Shown one piece after another: positions 49,325 through 62,265 of a DNA stretch of 64,000 nucleotides. The stretch lies in the NCBI GenBank assembly GCA_008081045.1, contig VMDC01000003.1:62001-126000 (forward strand), in the 5' to 3' direction. The DNA comes from Gammaproteobacteria bacterium (GTDB lineage: Bacteria > Pseudomonadota > Gammaproteobacteria > Pseudomonadales > Pseudohongiellaceae). The translations under genes and the position numbers were made by a program. A model generated the notes under the pieces. It was not told where the DNA came from, made no database searches, and was given only the letters and a program-made list of their open reading frames with translations. The first letter of the stretch is position 1. Every line of letters starts with the position of its first letter.

Positions 49325-50179
<855 letters not shown>

Positions 50180-50201
50180 TCAGTCATGGGTCCGGTGACG
50201 T

Positions 50202-51923
<1,722 letters not shown>

Positions 51924-52013
51924 TCACTCAGATGGAGTTACAGCCTACCAGAATGCCCCACCAAGCTCAATCTAGATTCAGTGCATCCTGCTTGATGACA
52001 AAGCCCTCGACGC

Positions 52014-53369
52014 CTATTCAGCGCCCGATTCCAGCGGCCGCTCCAGAGTGATAACCTGCGTTGGCGCTTGCCACTGGATGTGTAGACCTGAATCGCCAGG
52101 CTCAGCCTGGTGGCTCTCTGCCACCCCGATGCCGGGCACACAGACCAGCTCGGCCTCGGCATATATGAGCGGCACACGCTGCCTCTGCCAGGGCGGCACG
52201 CCGGACTCGTGCAGCAGATCTTTCAGGGATTTAGTCGGGCGCCCCGGCAGTTTTAAGGTTTCTCCTCCGATGCGATAGCGCACCGCAAAATGCTGTAGTC
52301 GCTTGCTTATCCCGTTACCGCTCAGCGACGAAAGCAAGAGCGCCCCATTCCCAGGCCTCATTTCCACTGACCGGTCACTGGCAGTAAAAGTGATCGGATC
52401 AGGCGCATCAGAAACTCCTTTGCGCACAGCAAATAACTCACCATCATGGCGATACAGCAGACAATCGGTGATGTCGAAACTCGGGCCCGACTCCGAAGCC
52501 GATAGAAATTCATCAACCAGCTGATGGGTAATTCGCCAGCCCAAGGCCTGAAGCCCAAGCCGCTTTGCCCAGCGACGTATGACATTTCGCTGGCGGGCCG
52601 GATTCAGCTGTTCGAGATGAACCATCAACAAGCCGCCCCGCGGTGAAAGGAGCGAGACCAGATCCTGATCGGCCAGGTCTCTTTGAAGCGCGTTGCTTTC
52701 CACCATCAGGTTCAGGCTTTTAAGCCAGCTCGCGCGATAGTCTGGCCAGCGACCTTCCAGAACCGGAAAGACATGATGCCTTAAGAAATTCCGGTCGTGA
52801 CGTTCATCCTGGTTTGATTCATCTTCTTTCCATTGCAGGCCTTTGGCGAGCGCGTAGCTGCGCAGCTCAGCACGCGTAAACTCAAGCAGCGGCCGCCATA
52901 AAGTAGCATCACCCAGACCGCGCATCCTCGGAATCCCTGAGAGCCCCTGAGGCCCCGCACCGCGCAGAAGCCGATAGAGGGAAGTTTCGATCTGATCATC
53001 CAGATGGTGCGCAAGCAGCAGTGAGTCACCGCTTTTAACCAGGTCACAAAAGGCGTCATATCTCGCCGCTCTGGCCGCCGCTTCCAGAGAACCGTCGGCA
53101 GAAACAACCACCTCTCGGGTTGTCAGCGGCACCTGCCACTGCTGGCAAATCTCAGCGCAGAAAGCCTGCCATTCCATAGCCATATCAGAGAGCTGATGAT
53201 TGATGTGAACGGCTGCAAGCTCTGCGTGAAGTGAATCCGCATCTCGCAAACTCGCTAAGGCGTGAAGCAGAACGGTTGAGTCCAGTCCGCCGCTGAGCGC
53301 GACAACGTACCGTCCCGGCGCACTTTCGCGGCTCAATTCCGCAAGGAGTTTAACGGCCAAGTCACTCAT
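52014..53369 (-). CDS. tilS: tRNA(Ile)-lysidine synthase TilS
   Basis: Modifies C34 of the AUA-reading tRNA-Ile. From ATG 53369 it has 451 residues; an in-frame TTG at 53390 would lie inside a hairpin. The PP-loop SGGLDSTVLLHAL (about 27-39), LLAHHLDDQIETSLYRLLRG and the C-terminal TilS domain with GGETLKLPGRPTKSLKDLLHE are present. Located between accA and pyrG as in other gammaproteobacteria. Confidence 0.94.
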   Translation of the reverse strand: MSDLAVKLLAELSRESAPGRYVVALSGGLDSTVLLHALASLRDADSLHAELAAVHINHQLSDMAMEWQAFCAEICQQWQVPLTTREVVVSADGSLEAAARAARYDAFCDLVKSGDSLLLAHHLDDQIETSLYRLLRGAGPQGLSGIPRMRGLGDATLWRPLLEFTRAELRSYALAKGLQWKEDESNQDERHDRNFLRHHVFPVLEGRWPDYRASWLKSLNLMVESNALQRDLADQDLVSLLSPRGGLLMVHLEQLNPARQRNVIRRWAKRLGLQALGWRITHQLVDEFLSASESGPSFDITDCLLYRHDGELFAVRKGVSDAPDPITFTASDRSVEMRPGNGALLLSSLSGNGISKRLQHFAVRYRIGGETLKLPGRPTKSLKDLLHESGVPPWQRQRVPLIYAEAELVCVPGIGVAESHQAEPGDSGLHIQWQAPTQVITLERPLESGAE

Positions 53370-53373
53370 TGTG

Positions 53374-53390
53374 TTGCCCGTTCCGGGCAA
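53374..53390. repeat. Perfect 7-base inverted repeat between accA and tilS
   Basis: TTGCCCG (53374-53380), TTC, CGGGCAA (53384-53390), immediately before the tilS ATG on the minus strand. Would form a stable small hairpin in the intergenic mRNA; no T tract follows, so it is not a simple terminator. Confidence 0.6.
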
Positions 53391-53407
53391 CCGGTCCCGG
53401 ACTTGAC

Positions 53408-54361
53408 TCAGCTGCTGATTCCATAGCTCATCAGACGTTCATAGCGACGACTGACCAGTTCGTCGAGGTCCATCGCCTGCAGCCTGTCCAGCTGCTGCAA
53501 CAGTGCCTGTTTGATGTTGGCACTGGTTGCCGGAATATCGCGATGGGAGCCACCAAGCGGCTCAGGGATTGTCTGATCGACTATACCGAGCTCGACGAGG
53601 CGCTCGGAAGTCACTCCCATGGCTTCGGCCGCTGCCGCTGCATGGTCAGCAGATTTCCACAAGATGGTCGCACAGCCCTCCGGGGTGATGACCGTATAGG
53701 TGGAGTACTGCAACATGTTCAACTGGTCGGCAATGCCAATGGCGATTGCGCCACCGGAATTTGCCTCCCCGGTAACCGTTGCGATCAAAGGTGTCCTGAC
53801 TCTCGACATCATCGCCATATTTTCAGCGATTGCTTCATTGATCCCGCGCTCTTCCGAATCCATGCCAGGATAAGCCCCTGGCGTGTCGATGAAACTCAGC
53901 ACCGGGAGCTGATATTGTTCCGCGAGTTTAATGAGACGTCTGGCTTTGCGGTATCCTTCCGGTCTCGGCATGCCAAAGTTATGGCGCACCTTCTCCTTGG
54001 TGCCTCTGCCTTTTTGGTGACCGATAACCATGACCGGCCGGCCATCAAGCCTGGCAAGGCCTCCGATAATTGCCAGATCGTCGGCAAACAACCGGTCTCC
54101 GTGCAGCTCATCAAAATCTGTAAATATGTGTTCAATAAAATCCAGGGTGTAAGGACGCAGAGGGTGTCTCGCGACCTGTGAAATCTGCCATGAACTGAGA
54201 TTTGCGTAGATTTTTTCAGTCAGCTTGGTGCTTTTGGCCTGCAAATTCTGAATTTCTTCGCTGATATTGAGATCATTATCCGTGCCGACAAGACGCAGCT
54301 CTCGGATCTTTGCCTCCAATTCCGCGATGGGCTGTTCAAAATCTAAGTAATTCGGGTCCAT
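53408..54361 (-). CDS. accA: Acetyl-CoA carboxylase carboxyltransferase subunit alpha
   Basis: Alpha subunit of the carboxyltransferase that makes malonyl-CoA for fatty acid synthesis. The 317 residues begin [14 protein letters not shown] and show [24 protein letters not shown] and the [15 protein letters not shown] crotonase-like core. The gene is downstream of dnaE and upstream of tilS, the common order. Confidence 0.97.
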   Translation of the reverse strand: MDPNYLDFEQPIAELEAKIRELRLVGTDNDLNISEEIQNLQAKSTKLTEKIYANLSSWQISQVARHPLRPYTLDFIEHIFTDFDELHGDRLFADDLAIIGGLARLDGRPVMVIGHQKGRGTKEKVRHNFGMPRPEGYRKARRLIKLAEQYQLPVLSFIDTPGAYPGMDSEERGINEAIAENMAMMSRVRTPLIATVTGEANSGGAIAIGIADQLNMLQYSTYTVITPEGCATILWKSADHAAAAAEAMGVTSERLVELGIVDQTIPEPLGGSHRDIPATSANIKQALLQQLDRLQAMDLDELVSRRYERLMSYGISS

Positions 54362-54437
54362 GAGTATTCCGCTTCAATTGCTCAAAGATGCAGGCTTGGG
54401 CAAATGACGCTGGCATCGGCTGACGCAAACGTCCAAT

Positions 54438-57400
54438 CTAATTCAAACTGATGTGCTGACTGTAAGCCAGTTCGATTCTGTCCTTTCCAAATTCTCGTCG
54501 TAAATTCTGGAGCAATTCGTCGGTCGGCGAGACGAACCAATCCGGACCCAGCATTATACACCCTCTGGAATCAGCGCGCTGATAGTCGATAATGACCCGA
54601 CAGCCGGAATCCGGCCGACGATCTCCGGACGTTGAGCCAGAGCCGTTTGATCCCGCCGGCATGTCTGGCAGATTCGATTCAGCCTGGGCTGCCTGACAAT
54701 GAGGGCGGAGGATCGAAGCCAGATGGTCGCAAAAGGCCGGCATCAGCTCCTCTGATCGCAGCCTGACCGCGAGGCGTTTCGCGAAGCGTTTGCGCGCCTC
54801 GAGCAAACTCATCAGCTGCTTGGCGCGGCCACGCATACCATCGTTATAGTCGTCTACGCTGACCGTACATTCGGCGATAATGATTGAATCAAGCTGTAGC
54901 TGGTCCCGGTATCTCTCATAATCCCGGGCAGACAATGACAGTTCAAAGCGGGCACTGCGATCATCGAGCGTGAGGAACGCCATGGTATCGCCGGCCTTTG
55001 TTTGCATGGTCCTGACTCCATACAGCAATCCGGCGACCAATTGGGTGCCGCGCTCGGGGCGTAACCCCGACAGGCGACTGCGGGTTATTTTTGACAGCTC
55101 TGGCAGAAATTCTTCAATAGGATGACCTGACAGATAGAGGCCGATCGTTGCTTTTTCTGCCTGCAAACGCTCCTGCTCACTCCAGGCATGAAAACTGGCG
55201 CCCGAACTGTGGTTCTCGCCGGTTGGTGCCTCAGGGGCAATATCCCCAAATAGATCATCTACCCTGCTTTCAGAATTCCGTTTGCTTTGCTCGGCAGCCT
55301 GTATGGAGCCGGGTAACAGCGTCAGCAGCGCAGCCCTGACAACATCGGGACCGCCTTCCATCAGGTTATCAAATGCGCCTGACTTGATCAGAGCTTCCTG
55401 TGAGCGTCTGTTGACCAATTGAGAATCCAGACGTTGGCAAAAGTCCAGCAAACTTTCAAAAGGTTTCTTTTGTCGTTCGGAAATAATTGCCTCAATCGGC
55501 CCCTCACCCAGTCCCCTGATGGCGCCAAGGCCATAGACAATTTCTCCGCTGTCATTCACCGTGAAGTTGAACTGACCGACATTGACGTCCGGCGGCACTA
55601 TTTTGAGACCCATTGCATGACATTCATCGACATACATCACAATCTTGTCCGTGTTCTGCATATCGGCGGACAAGACCGCCGCCATGAAAAACTCCGGATA
55701 GTGTGCTTTGAGCCAGGCCGTCTGATAAGAGACCAGCGCATAGGCAGCAGAGTGCGATTTATTAAAACCATAGCCGGCGAACTTTTCCATGAGATCGAAA
55801 ATTGAACCGGCCAGATCCTGGTCTATCTGCCGCGCGACTGCACCCTCCATAAACAGATCGCGCTGCTTCGCCATCACAGCCGGGTCTTTCTTACCCATGG
55901 CCTTACGCAGAATATCGGCCCCACCCAGGGTGTAGTTTGCGAGCACTTGCGCAATCTGCATCACCTGCTCCTGATAGAGAATAACGCCGTAAGTGTTGGA
56001 CAACACCGGCTCCAGCTCAGGGTGCGGATAAGCGACTTCGGTACGGCCGTGTTTCCTCTCAATGAAATCATCAACCATGCCTGACTGAAGGGGCCCGGGA
56101 CGGAACAGTGCAACCAGCGCAATAATGTCCTCAAAGCGACTAGGCTTGAGTTTTTTGATCAGCTCCTTCATACCGCGTGATTCGAGCTGAAATAACGCGG
56201 TGGTTTCTCCTTTTTGCAGGATCCGGTATACCGATTCATCATCAAGGGGCAAGGCATCAATGGCGAGGGGTTCTGCCTCGCTCTGACGCTCATTGATCAT
56301 CTTCACCGCCCAGTCAATGATCGTGAGTGTACGAAGGCCCAAAAAATCAAACTTGACCAGACCAGCAGTTTCGACGTCATTCTTGTCGAACTGAGACACC
56401 AGCCCGCCACCGGTTTCTTCACAGTACAGTGGCGTAAAGTCAGTCAGTTTAGTCGGCGCGATGACAACCCCGCCGGCGTGCGTACCGACATTACGCGTAA
56501 TCCCTTCGAGCTTGAAGGCCATGTCCATGACTTCCTGGGCGTCTTCGTCGCTGTCAACGAATTGTGACAACTCCGGCTCTTCCTCAAAGGCTTTTGCCAG
56601 CGTCACATCAGGCCCGAACGGGATAAGTTTAGACAGCTTATCACCGAGGGAGTACGGCTTACCCTGAACTCTGGCGACATCTCGCACTACCGCTTTCGCT
56701 GCCATCGTACCGAAAGTGATTATCTGGGAAACTGCGTCGTGTCCGTAGAGATCGGCAACGTGCTGAATCACCAGGTCTCGGCCTTTCATGCAAAAATCTA
56801 CGTCAAAATCTGGCATCGACACCCTTTCTGGATTCAGAAAGCGCTCAAACAGCAGGTCGTACCTGAGAGGATCCAGATCCGTGATACCCAAAGCATAGGC
56901 CACGATAGAGCCAGCGCCCGAACCCCGGCCGGGACCGACCGGAATATCATTCTCTTTCGCCCAGCGAATAAACTCCATGACAATCAGGAAGTAGCCGGGA
57001 AACCCCATCTGGTTGATGACGCCCAGCTCCATTTCGAGCCGGTCAAAATAGACACGGCTGTGTTGTTCACTGCACCCGGTCTCGCCGAATGAGTGTTTCA
57101 GCCGTGCTTCCAGACCCTGCCTGCTGAGGTCCTCAAGATAGGCTTCCAGCGATCTGTCATCGGGTACCGGGTAGTTGGGCAGATAGGGGGTGCCGAGACT
57201 CAGCGACAAACTGCAACGTTTACCAATCTCAGTGGCATTCAGGCAGGCTTCCGGGATGTCTGCAAACAGCTCAGCCATCTCCTGGCTGCTCTTGAGATAC
57301 TGCTGGTCTGTATAGTTTCTCGGCCTGCGGGGATCGTCAAGCGTCCTTCGCCCGCTGATACAGACCCTGACCTCGTGCGCTTCAAAATCGCTTGAATCAA

Positions 57401-58007
57401 TAAATCTCACATCATTTGTGGCAACAACCGGCGCATGATGCGCGACTGCCAGAGGCAGTATGCGCTCGATGTAAGCTTCCTCCTCCGGCTTCCCCACCCG
57501 TTGCAGCTCAAGGTAAAAACGGTCAGGAAAGAGTCTCAGCCACTGTGAAAGGCAGGAAGCTGCGCGCTCGATATCATCTGCAAGAAGAGCTTGGCCAATG
57601 TCCCCATACTGCGCGCCGGACAGGGCGATAAGACCTTCCGTTTTGCCCTCGAAGTCTTTGTCTGAGAGCCTCGGCTCTCCGCTTCTGTCGCCTGACGTAT
57701 ACATCTGCGAGACCAGCTGAGTCAGGTTCAGATAACCCTGTTCGCTCTGAACCAGCAACACCAGCGGCGTCAGCACGCCGTCCTCACCGACAACCACGAC
57801 ATCGCAGCCGCCGATCGGTTTGATACCCGCCGCTTGAGCGGCTGAATAGAATTTAACCAGCCCGAACAAATTGGCCAGATCGGTTACGGCCACTGCCGGC
57901 ATCTCAAGATCCACCAGCCGCTTGACCAGCGGGCCGATTGTCACTAATCCATCACTGATGGAAAACTCAGTATGAAGCCGGAGGTGTGTAAATGTGTCTG
58001 CAACCAA
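54438..58007 (-). CDS. dnaE: DNA polymerase III alpha subunit DnaE
   Basis: Replicative polymerase. The 1189 residues have the PHP domain (about 1-210; FTHLRLHTEFSISDGL), the catalytic acids in MPDFDVDFCMKGR (about 400), the fingers and thumb with GYGFNKSHSAAYALVSYQTAWLK, a helix-hairpin-helix region and a C-terminal OB fold (about 990-1070). The start is TTG at 58007, with no ATG or GTG closer to the conserved N-terminus. A short insertion rich in Ser/Gly (around residue 1130) makes it a little longer than in E. coli. Confidence 0.97.
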   Translation of the reverse strand: MVADTFTHLRLHTEFSISDGLVTIGPLVKRLVDLEMPAVAVTDLANLFGLVKFYSAAQAAGIKPIGGCDVVVVGEDGVLTPLVLLVQSEQGYLNLTQLVSQMYTSGDRSGEPRLSDKDFEGKTEGLIALSGAQYGDIGQALLADDIERAASCLSQWLRLFPDRFYLELQRVGKPEEEAYIERILPLAVAHHAPVVATNDVRFIDSSDFEAHEVRVCISGRRTLDDPRRPRNYTDQQYLKSSQEMAELFADIPEACLNATEIGKRCSLSLSLGTPYLPNYPVPDDRSLEAYLEDLSRQGLEARLKHSFGETGCSEQHSRVYFDRLEMELGVINQMGFPGYFLIVMEFIRWAKENDIPVGPGRGSGAGSIVAYALGITDLDPLRYDLLFERFLNPERVSMPDFDVDFCMKGRDLVIQHVADLYGHDAVSQIITFGTMAAKAVVRDVARVQGKPYSLGDKLSKLIPFGPDVTLAKAFEEEPELSQFVDSDEDAQEVMDMAFKLEGITRNVGTHAGGVVIAPTKLTDFTPLYCEETGGGLVSQFDKNDVETAGLVKFDFLGLRTLTIIDWAVKMINERQSEAEPLAIDALPLDDESVYRILQKGETTALFQLESRGMKELIKKLKPSRFEDIIALVALFRPGPLQSGMVDDFIERKHGRTEVAYPHPELEPVLSNTYGVILYQEQVMQIAQVLANYTLGGADILRKAMGKKDPAVMAKQRDLFMEGAVARQIDQDLAGSIFDLMEKFAGYGFNKSHSAAYALVSYQTAWLKAHYPEFFMAAVLSADMQNTDKIVMYVDECHAMGLKIVPPDVNVGQFNFTVNDSGEIVYGLGAIRGLGEGPIEAIISERQKKPFESLLDFCQRLDSQLVNRRSQEALIKSGAFDNLMEGGPDVVRAALLTLLPGSIQAAEQSKRNSESRVDDLFGDIAPEAPTGENHSSGASFHAWSEQERLQAEKATIGLYLSGHPIEEFLPELSKITRSRLSGLRPERGTQLVAGLLYGVRTMQTKAGDTMAFLTLDDRSARFELSLSARDYERYRDQLQLDSIIIAECTVSVDDYNDGMRGRAKQLMSLLEARKRFAKRLAVRLRSEELMPAFCDHLASILRPHCQAAQAESNLPDMPAGSNGSGSTSGDRRPDSGCRVIIDYQRADSRGCIMLGPDWFVSPTDELLQNLRREFGKDRIELAYSQHISLN

Positions 58008-58078
58008 AACAGCTGTCTCGCGCTCTAATGAACCCTGCGAAGATGGCAGATCAATATACTCGCTTTCATTGGGAATGT

Positions 58079-58684
58079 TTACCTGAGCAGGGCCGAAACA
58101 GGCGCAAAACTCTTGCGATGAATGGGACTTGGACCCAGCTTTGCCAGCGCTTCAAGATGCTGTTTGGTCGGGTAACCCTTGTGTTTCGCCAAACCATATC
58201 CCGGGTAAAGGTTATCCAGCGCCTCCATTTCGCGGTCTCGCGTCACTTTCGCCAGCACCGAAGCAGCCGCAATTGCTGGAATCTTGGCATCCCCTCTGAC
58301 GATCGCCTTCGACTGATACCGCCAGTCCGGGAGGTGGTTACCGTCCACGTACACCAACTGCGGTCGCAGCGGCAAAGCCTCCACTGCCCGCCGCATCGCT
58401 AACAAGCTTGCCTGCAGGATGTTCAGACTGTCTATTTCCAACACGCTGGACCGGCCGATGGCGAGGGCGAGCGCGCGTTCTTTGATCAGCATGACCAGTT
58501 GCTGCCGCTGTTTGTCAGACAATTTTTTAGAATCATTCAGACCAGGGATCGGAGTGGCGGGATCGAGAATAACCGCTGCTGCGACAACCTCACCAGCCAA
58601 AGGGCCACGGCCTACTTCATCGGTCCCGGCAATCCAGCAACCATTCCGGGAATCGATTATTTCTTCTGACGCTGAGCAATCCAT
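58079..58684 (-). CDS. rnhB: Ribonuclease HII
   Basis: Removes ribonucleotides from DNA. The 201 residues contain the catalytic Asp-Glu in [19 protein letters not shown], the DSKKL segment, VDGNHLP and the [15 protein letters not shown] signature. Follows lpxB after nine bases, in the standard lpxA-lpxB-rnhB-dnaE order. Confidence 0.97.
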   Translation of the reverse strand: MDCSASEEIIDSRNGCWIAGTDEVGRGPLAGEVVAAAVILDPATPIPGLNDSKKLSDKQRQQLVMLIKERALALAIGRSSVLEIDSLNILQASLLAMRRAVEALPLRPQLVYVDGNHLPDWRYQSKAIVRGDAKIPAIAAASVLAKVTRDREMEALDNLYPGYGLAKHKGYPTKQHLEALAKLGPSPIHRKSFAPVSALLR

Positions 58685-58693
58685 GAAATCTGT

Positions 58694-59845
58694 TTAACTA
58701 CGGTTCAAAAGCTCAGTGATGGCCGCCGACGCCGCTTCCGAAGCCCCTTTGCGTAACTCATGATGCAGGGTGTCGAATTGACGCAAAACCCCTTCGAACG
58801 CATCCGGATCTGAAAAATAGTTAAGAATTTGCGATTCAACCGCCGCCTCTGTGACTTCACCCTGGATCGCTTCAGGCACCAGACGCTTACCCGCCAGCAG
58901 GTTAGGTAATGCCACATGAGGAACATCAACGATTCTCGAGGCAATCAGATGCGTCAGGGGAGCCAGCCGATAGAAAACTGCCATTGGCTTGCGTAGCAAC
59001 ATGGCTTCCAGAGTCGCTGTTCCGCTGGCCAGCACTACAAAGTCAGCCGCTGCCATCGCTTGCTGCGAATTGTCCACGAGGCGAAACTGCTCGCCAAGAA
59101 ATATACTGCACCGCGCGAGAGCCCGCTCAATACAGGCCCGGCTTTCTGCACCGCTACAGGGAATCAGGAACCTCAATTTTGGCATTGAGCGGAGCGTCTT
59201 GACCGCCGCCGCGAAAAAGATCGGAGCAAGACGCTCAATTTCACTGACCCTGCTTCCCGGAAGAAGCGCCACCACCTGCTCAGACTGTGACAGACCGAGT
59301 ATCTGACGAGCGCCTGCCGTTTTATTTTCAAAGCCTATTTGATCAGCAAGGGGATGGCCGATGCAGATTGCCGGTATGTCAAATTCGTCATAGATCGCAG
59401 TCTCGAAAGGAAACAGCGTAAGCATGAGATCTACGGCGCGCTTAATTTTGTGAATCCGGTTCTTCCGGTAAGCCCAGACGCTGGGACTGACATAATGGAC
59501 GGTGGCAATGTGATTAGACCTGAGCGTTTCTTCTATCCGCAGATTGAAGTCCGGCGAATCAATGCCAATATAAACCGAAGGGGGATGAGCCCTGAAATAG
59601 GCTTCAAGCTTCCGCTTGATGTACAGCAGTTCGGGCAACCGACCCAGTGGCTCGACAAATCCCATGACTGAGAGTCGCTCCATCGGAAACAGCGACCGAC
59701 ACCCAACAGACACCATGTCAGGACCACCAATCCCGACGAATTCTGCGGTGGGATAGCGCTCGCGAAGCGCAGCGATCAAACCGGCTCCCAAGATATCGCC
59801 TGATTTTTCACCGGCGACTATACCGATCTGAATGGGGTCAGCCAT
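58694..59845 (-). CDS. lpxB: Lipid A disaccharide synthase LpxB
   Basis: Joins UDP-2,3-diacylglucosamine and lipid X to the tetraacyl disaccharide of lipid A. The 383 residues show IVAGEKSGDILGAGLI near the N-terminus, FVGIGGPDM, GIDSPDFNLRIE and LLPGSRVSEIERL. GT19 family. Part of the lpxD-fabZ-lpxA-lpxB series; rnhB follows. Confidence 0.97.
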   Translation of the reverse strand: MADPIQIGIVAGEKSGDILGAGLIAALRERYPTAEFVGIGGPDMVSVGCRSLFPMERLSVMGFVEPLGRLPELLYIKRKLEAYFRAHPPSVYIGIDSPDFNLRIEETLRSNHIATVHYVSPSVWAYRKNRIHKIKRAVDLMLTLFPFETAIYDEFDIPAICIGHPLADQIGFENKTAGARQILGLSQSEQVVALLPGSRVSEIERLAPIFFAAAVKTLRSMPKLRFLIPCSGAESRACIERALARCSIFLGEQFRLVDNSQQAMAAADFVVLASGTATLEAMLLRKPMAVFYRLAPLTHLIASRIVDVPHVALPNLLAGKRLVPEAIQGEVTEAAVESQILNYFSDPDAFEGVLRQFDTLHHELRKGASEAASAAITELLNRS

Positions 59846-59877
59846 GGGTTTCAGTCAAACTGAACACGAGCAGGAAA

Positions 59878-60648
59878 TTACCGATGAATGCCTTTTTTGG
59901 AAGACTCCAGAGACGCGACAAGAGTGGCCAGGGGGGCACAATTTTCACTGAGAACGCGAATCTGATCTATGGCCTCCTGAAGACTGTAGTTTCTTTTATA
60001 CAGAATTTTGAAGGCCTCACGAATTTCTGCGATCGATTCCTTATCAAAACCGCGGCGCTCCAGGCCGATGGTATTGACGCTGCGCACCGTAGCCGGTCTG
60101 CCGCTGACGATCATATAAGCCGGCACATCATTGGAAATGTGGGTCATCCCACCGATCATCGCATGCGCCCCCACGGTAAGAAACTGGTTCACACCGGCAT
60201 ATCCACCAAGAATCGCCCAATCATCGATGGTGACATGCCCACACAGTCCCACGTTATTCGCAAAAACAGTGTGACTCCCGACAACGCAGTCATGGGCCAC
60301 ATGCCCGTAAGCCATCATCAGATTATCGTCTCCGATCTTAGTATAGCCTCCTCCGGCTCCGGTCCCTCGATGCAGCGTGACCCCTTCCCTGAACACATTG
60401 TCGTCACCAATCTCCAGCCAGGTCTCCTCTCCCTCAAATTTCTTATCTGCCGGATCTTCTCCCACAGAGCAAAATTGGTAAAAGCGATTATTCATGCCAA
60501 TTGTTGTATTGGCGCGGATTACCACATGGGATTCGATGACCGTACCGGCACCAATTCGCACTCCGGGGCCAACGATACACCAGGGGCCGATAGTTACGCC
60601 TTCGTCAATTTCCGATTTCGGATCAATCTCAGATTGATTGCTGATCAT
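59878..60648 (-). CDS. lpxA: UDP-N-acetylglucosamine acyltransferase LpxA
   Basis: First enzyme of lipid A synthesis, transferring R-3-hydroxyacyl from ACP to UDP-GlcNAc. The 256 residues are hexapeptide repeats of a left-handed beta helix to about residue 190, with the catalytic His in [12 protein letters not shown] (about 120-131), and a C-terminal helical domain. It overlaps fabZ by 4 bases (ATGA). Confidence 0.97.
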   Translation of the reverse strand: MISNQSEIDPKSEIDEGVTIGPWCIVGPGVRIGAGTVIESHVVIRANTTIGMNNRFYQFCSVGEDPADKKFEGEETWLEIGDDNVFREGVTLHRGTGAGGGYTKIGDDNLMMAYGHVAHDCVVGSHTVFANNVGLCGHVTIDDWAILGGYAGVNQFLTVGAHAMIGGMTHISNDVPAYMIVSGRPATVRSVNTIGLERRGFDKESIAEIREAFKILYKRNYSLQEAIDQIRVLSENCAPLATLVASLESSKKGIHR

Positions 60649-61100
60649 GTATCGCCATCCTCAACTTTGCGTTCAGCGCAAAGGATATTCATGGTACCAA
60701 CCAGCTCATCTCCCACCGAAGCTTTCGCCGCGAACCGGTAGACTCCCCTGCGGTTTGTAATGACATTCACCTCGAGCTTTAGCTGATCCCCGGGAACAAC
60801 GGGACGTCTGAGCCGAACATCATCTGCTCCGACAAAGTAATAGAGATAACCATCTTTAGGCTTCTTTTCCTGGCTTTTGAAACCTAATACTCCGGCAGCT
60901 TGCGCGAGTGCCTCAATAATCAGGACCCCGGGCATGATTGGCTGGTGGGGGAAATGCCCTTCGAAAAAAGGTTCATTCACTGTGACATTCTTATAGGCAA
61001 CTATCGATTTGCCCAACTCCATTGACACAATTCTGTCCACGAGCAAAAAAGGATACCGCTGAGGCAAGTATTCCTTAATTTCCTGTACATCCATTAACAT
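60645..61100 (-). CDS. fabZ: 3-hydroxyacyl-ACP dehydratase FabZ
   Basis: Hot-dog fold dehydratase of fatty acid synthesis. The 151 residues carry [14 protein letters not shown], the catalytic His in [20 protein letters not shown] (about 51-70) and the FKSQEKKP segment. An ATG two codons downstream (61094) is an alternative start. Coupled to lpxA, balancing phospholipid and lipid A synthesis at a shared substrate. Confidence 0.97.
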   Translation of the reverse strand: MLMDVQEIKEYLPQRYPFLLVDRIVSMELGKSIVAYKNVTVNEPFFEGHFPHQPIMPGVLIIEALAQAAGVLGFKSQEKKPKDGYLYYFVGADDVRLRRPVVPGDQLKLEVNVITNRRGVYRFAAKASVGDELVGTMNILCAERKVEDGDT

Positions 61101-61193
61101 CTTATTGCCTTAAACAAATTAACTCGGTGAGACCCATTTACTTAGAGGGTCTCTGAAAAACGTTACGCTGAGCCTGAGGATAGCCCGAACCGG

Positions 61194-62228
61194 TCAGCGT
61201 GCCCTACCCTCTTCTTCAATCAGCCTTTCCAGCTCTTTCACTCTACGGGCAAGACCGTCGAGCTGGTGGAATCTGACTATGGCCCTTTTCCAGTCAGCGA
61301 CCTTCATTTGACCTGTGCCGGAAGAATAGGTTCCTGGCTCGCTAATCGATTTGTTCACAAGAGACATGGCGCTGATTTTTACGCCATCAGCCAGCGTGAG
61401 ATGACCTACCATGCCGCTTGCGCCACCCAGGACACAATATCTGCCAATCTTCGCACTACCCGCAATGGCAGTACATCCGCAAATTACGCTGTGTGCACCA
61501 ATGTGGCAGTTATGGCCGATCTGTACCTGATTGTCGATCTTCACGCCATCCTCGACTACCGTATCCTCGATCGCACCGCGATCAATGGTTGTACCGGCAC
61601 CGACATCGACATCATCGCCAATCAGGACAGCTCCGAGTTGCTGGATTTTAATGCTGCGCTCGCCATCAAACGCAAAACCAAACCCATCGGCACCAATGAC
61701 CGCATGGCTGTGTATGTTGACCCTCGATCCTATTCGGACTCCGTGATAGACAGTCACCTGGGCATGCAGTCTGCAGTTCTCACCCAAACGCACACCACGC
61801 CCAATGACAGTGCCGGGGCCAATTGAGCTGTTCGCTCCAATCTCGACATCTTCCTCAATAACGACATTGGCACCAATACAAACGCCTTCCCCGAGAGATA
61901 CCGTATCGGCCACACAGGCGGAAGCGTGCACACCCGCGACAACCTGCGGTTGCTCCGCGAACAACTGCGAAACATAGGCAAAGGCAACGTAAGGCTGATC
62001 TGCGACCAGCACGTTGGTCGGGACGGCATCGGCCTGACTTTCCTCGACGATGACCGCAGAGGCACTGGTATTCGCCAATTGTCCGAGATATGAAAGGTTG
62101 CTGAGGAAACTGATGTCCCCAGTATTTGCACTGGCGAGGGTTCCCAGACCCCGAATCAGACAGTCAGGGTCGCCGATAAGCCGCAGGTTCAGCCGGCTTG
62201 CTATGTCTCCGAGCGAGTAGCTCTTCAT
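61194..62228 (-). CDS. lpxD: UDP-3-O-acylglucosamine N-acyltransferase LpxD
   Basis: Third enzyme of lipid A synthesis. The 344 residues have an N-terminal uridine-binding domain (about 1-105), many hexapeptide repeats (about 110-290) including the catalytic His in QIGHNCHIGAHSVICG, and a C-terminal helix (LDGLARRVKELERLI). Follows the Skp gene after 37 bases. Confidence 0.96.
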   Translation of the reverse strand: MKSYSLGDIASRLNLRLIGDPDCLIRGLGTLASANTGDISFLSNLSYLGQLANTSASAVIVEESQADAVPTNVLVADQPYVAFAYVSQLFAEQPQVVAGVHASACVADTVSLGEGVCIGANVVIEEDVEIGANSSIGPGTVIGRGVRLGENCRLHAQVTVYHGVRIGSRVNIHSHAVIGADGFGFAFDGERSIKIQQLGAVLIGDDVDVGAGTTIDRGAIEDTVVEDGVKIDNQVQIGHNCHIGAHSVICGCTAIAGSAKIGRYCVLGGASGMVGHLTLADGVKISAMSLVNKSISEPGTYSSGTGQMKVADWKRAIVRFHQLDGLARRVKELERLIEEEGRAR

Positions 62229-62265
62229 GTGTCACCTGACACTTACGCCTGCGATTTACCTAAAT

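Noticed and set aside
53369..54181. 270-residue frame antisense to accA
   Set aside because: Shadow of accA.
59884..60741. 285-residue frame antisense to lpxA and fabZ
   Set aside because: Fully covered by two certain genes; the translation lacks recognisable motifs.
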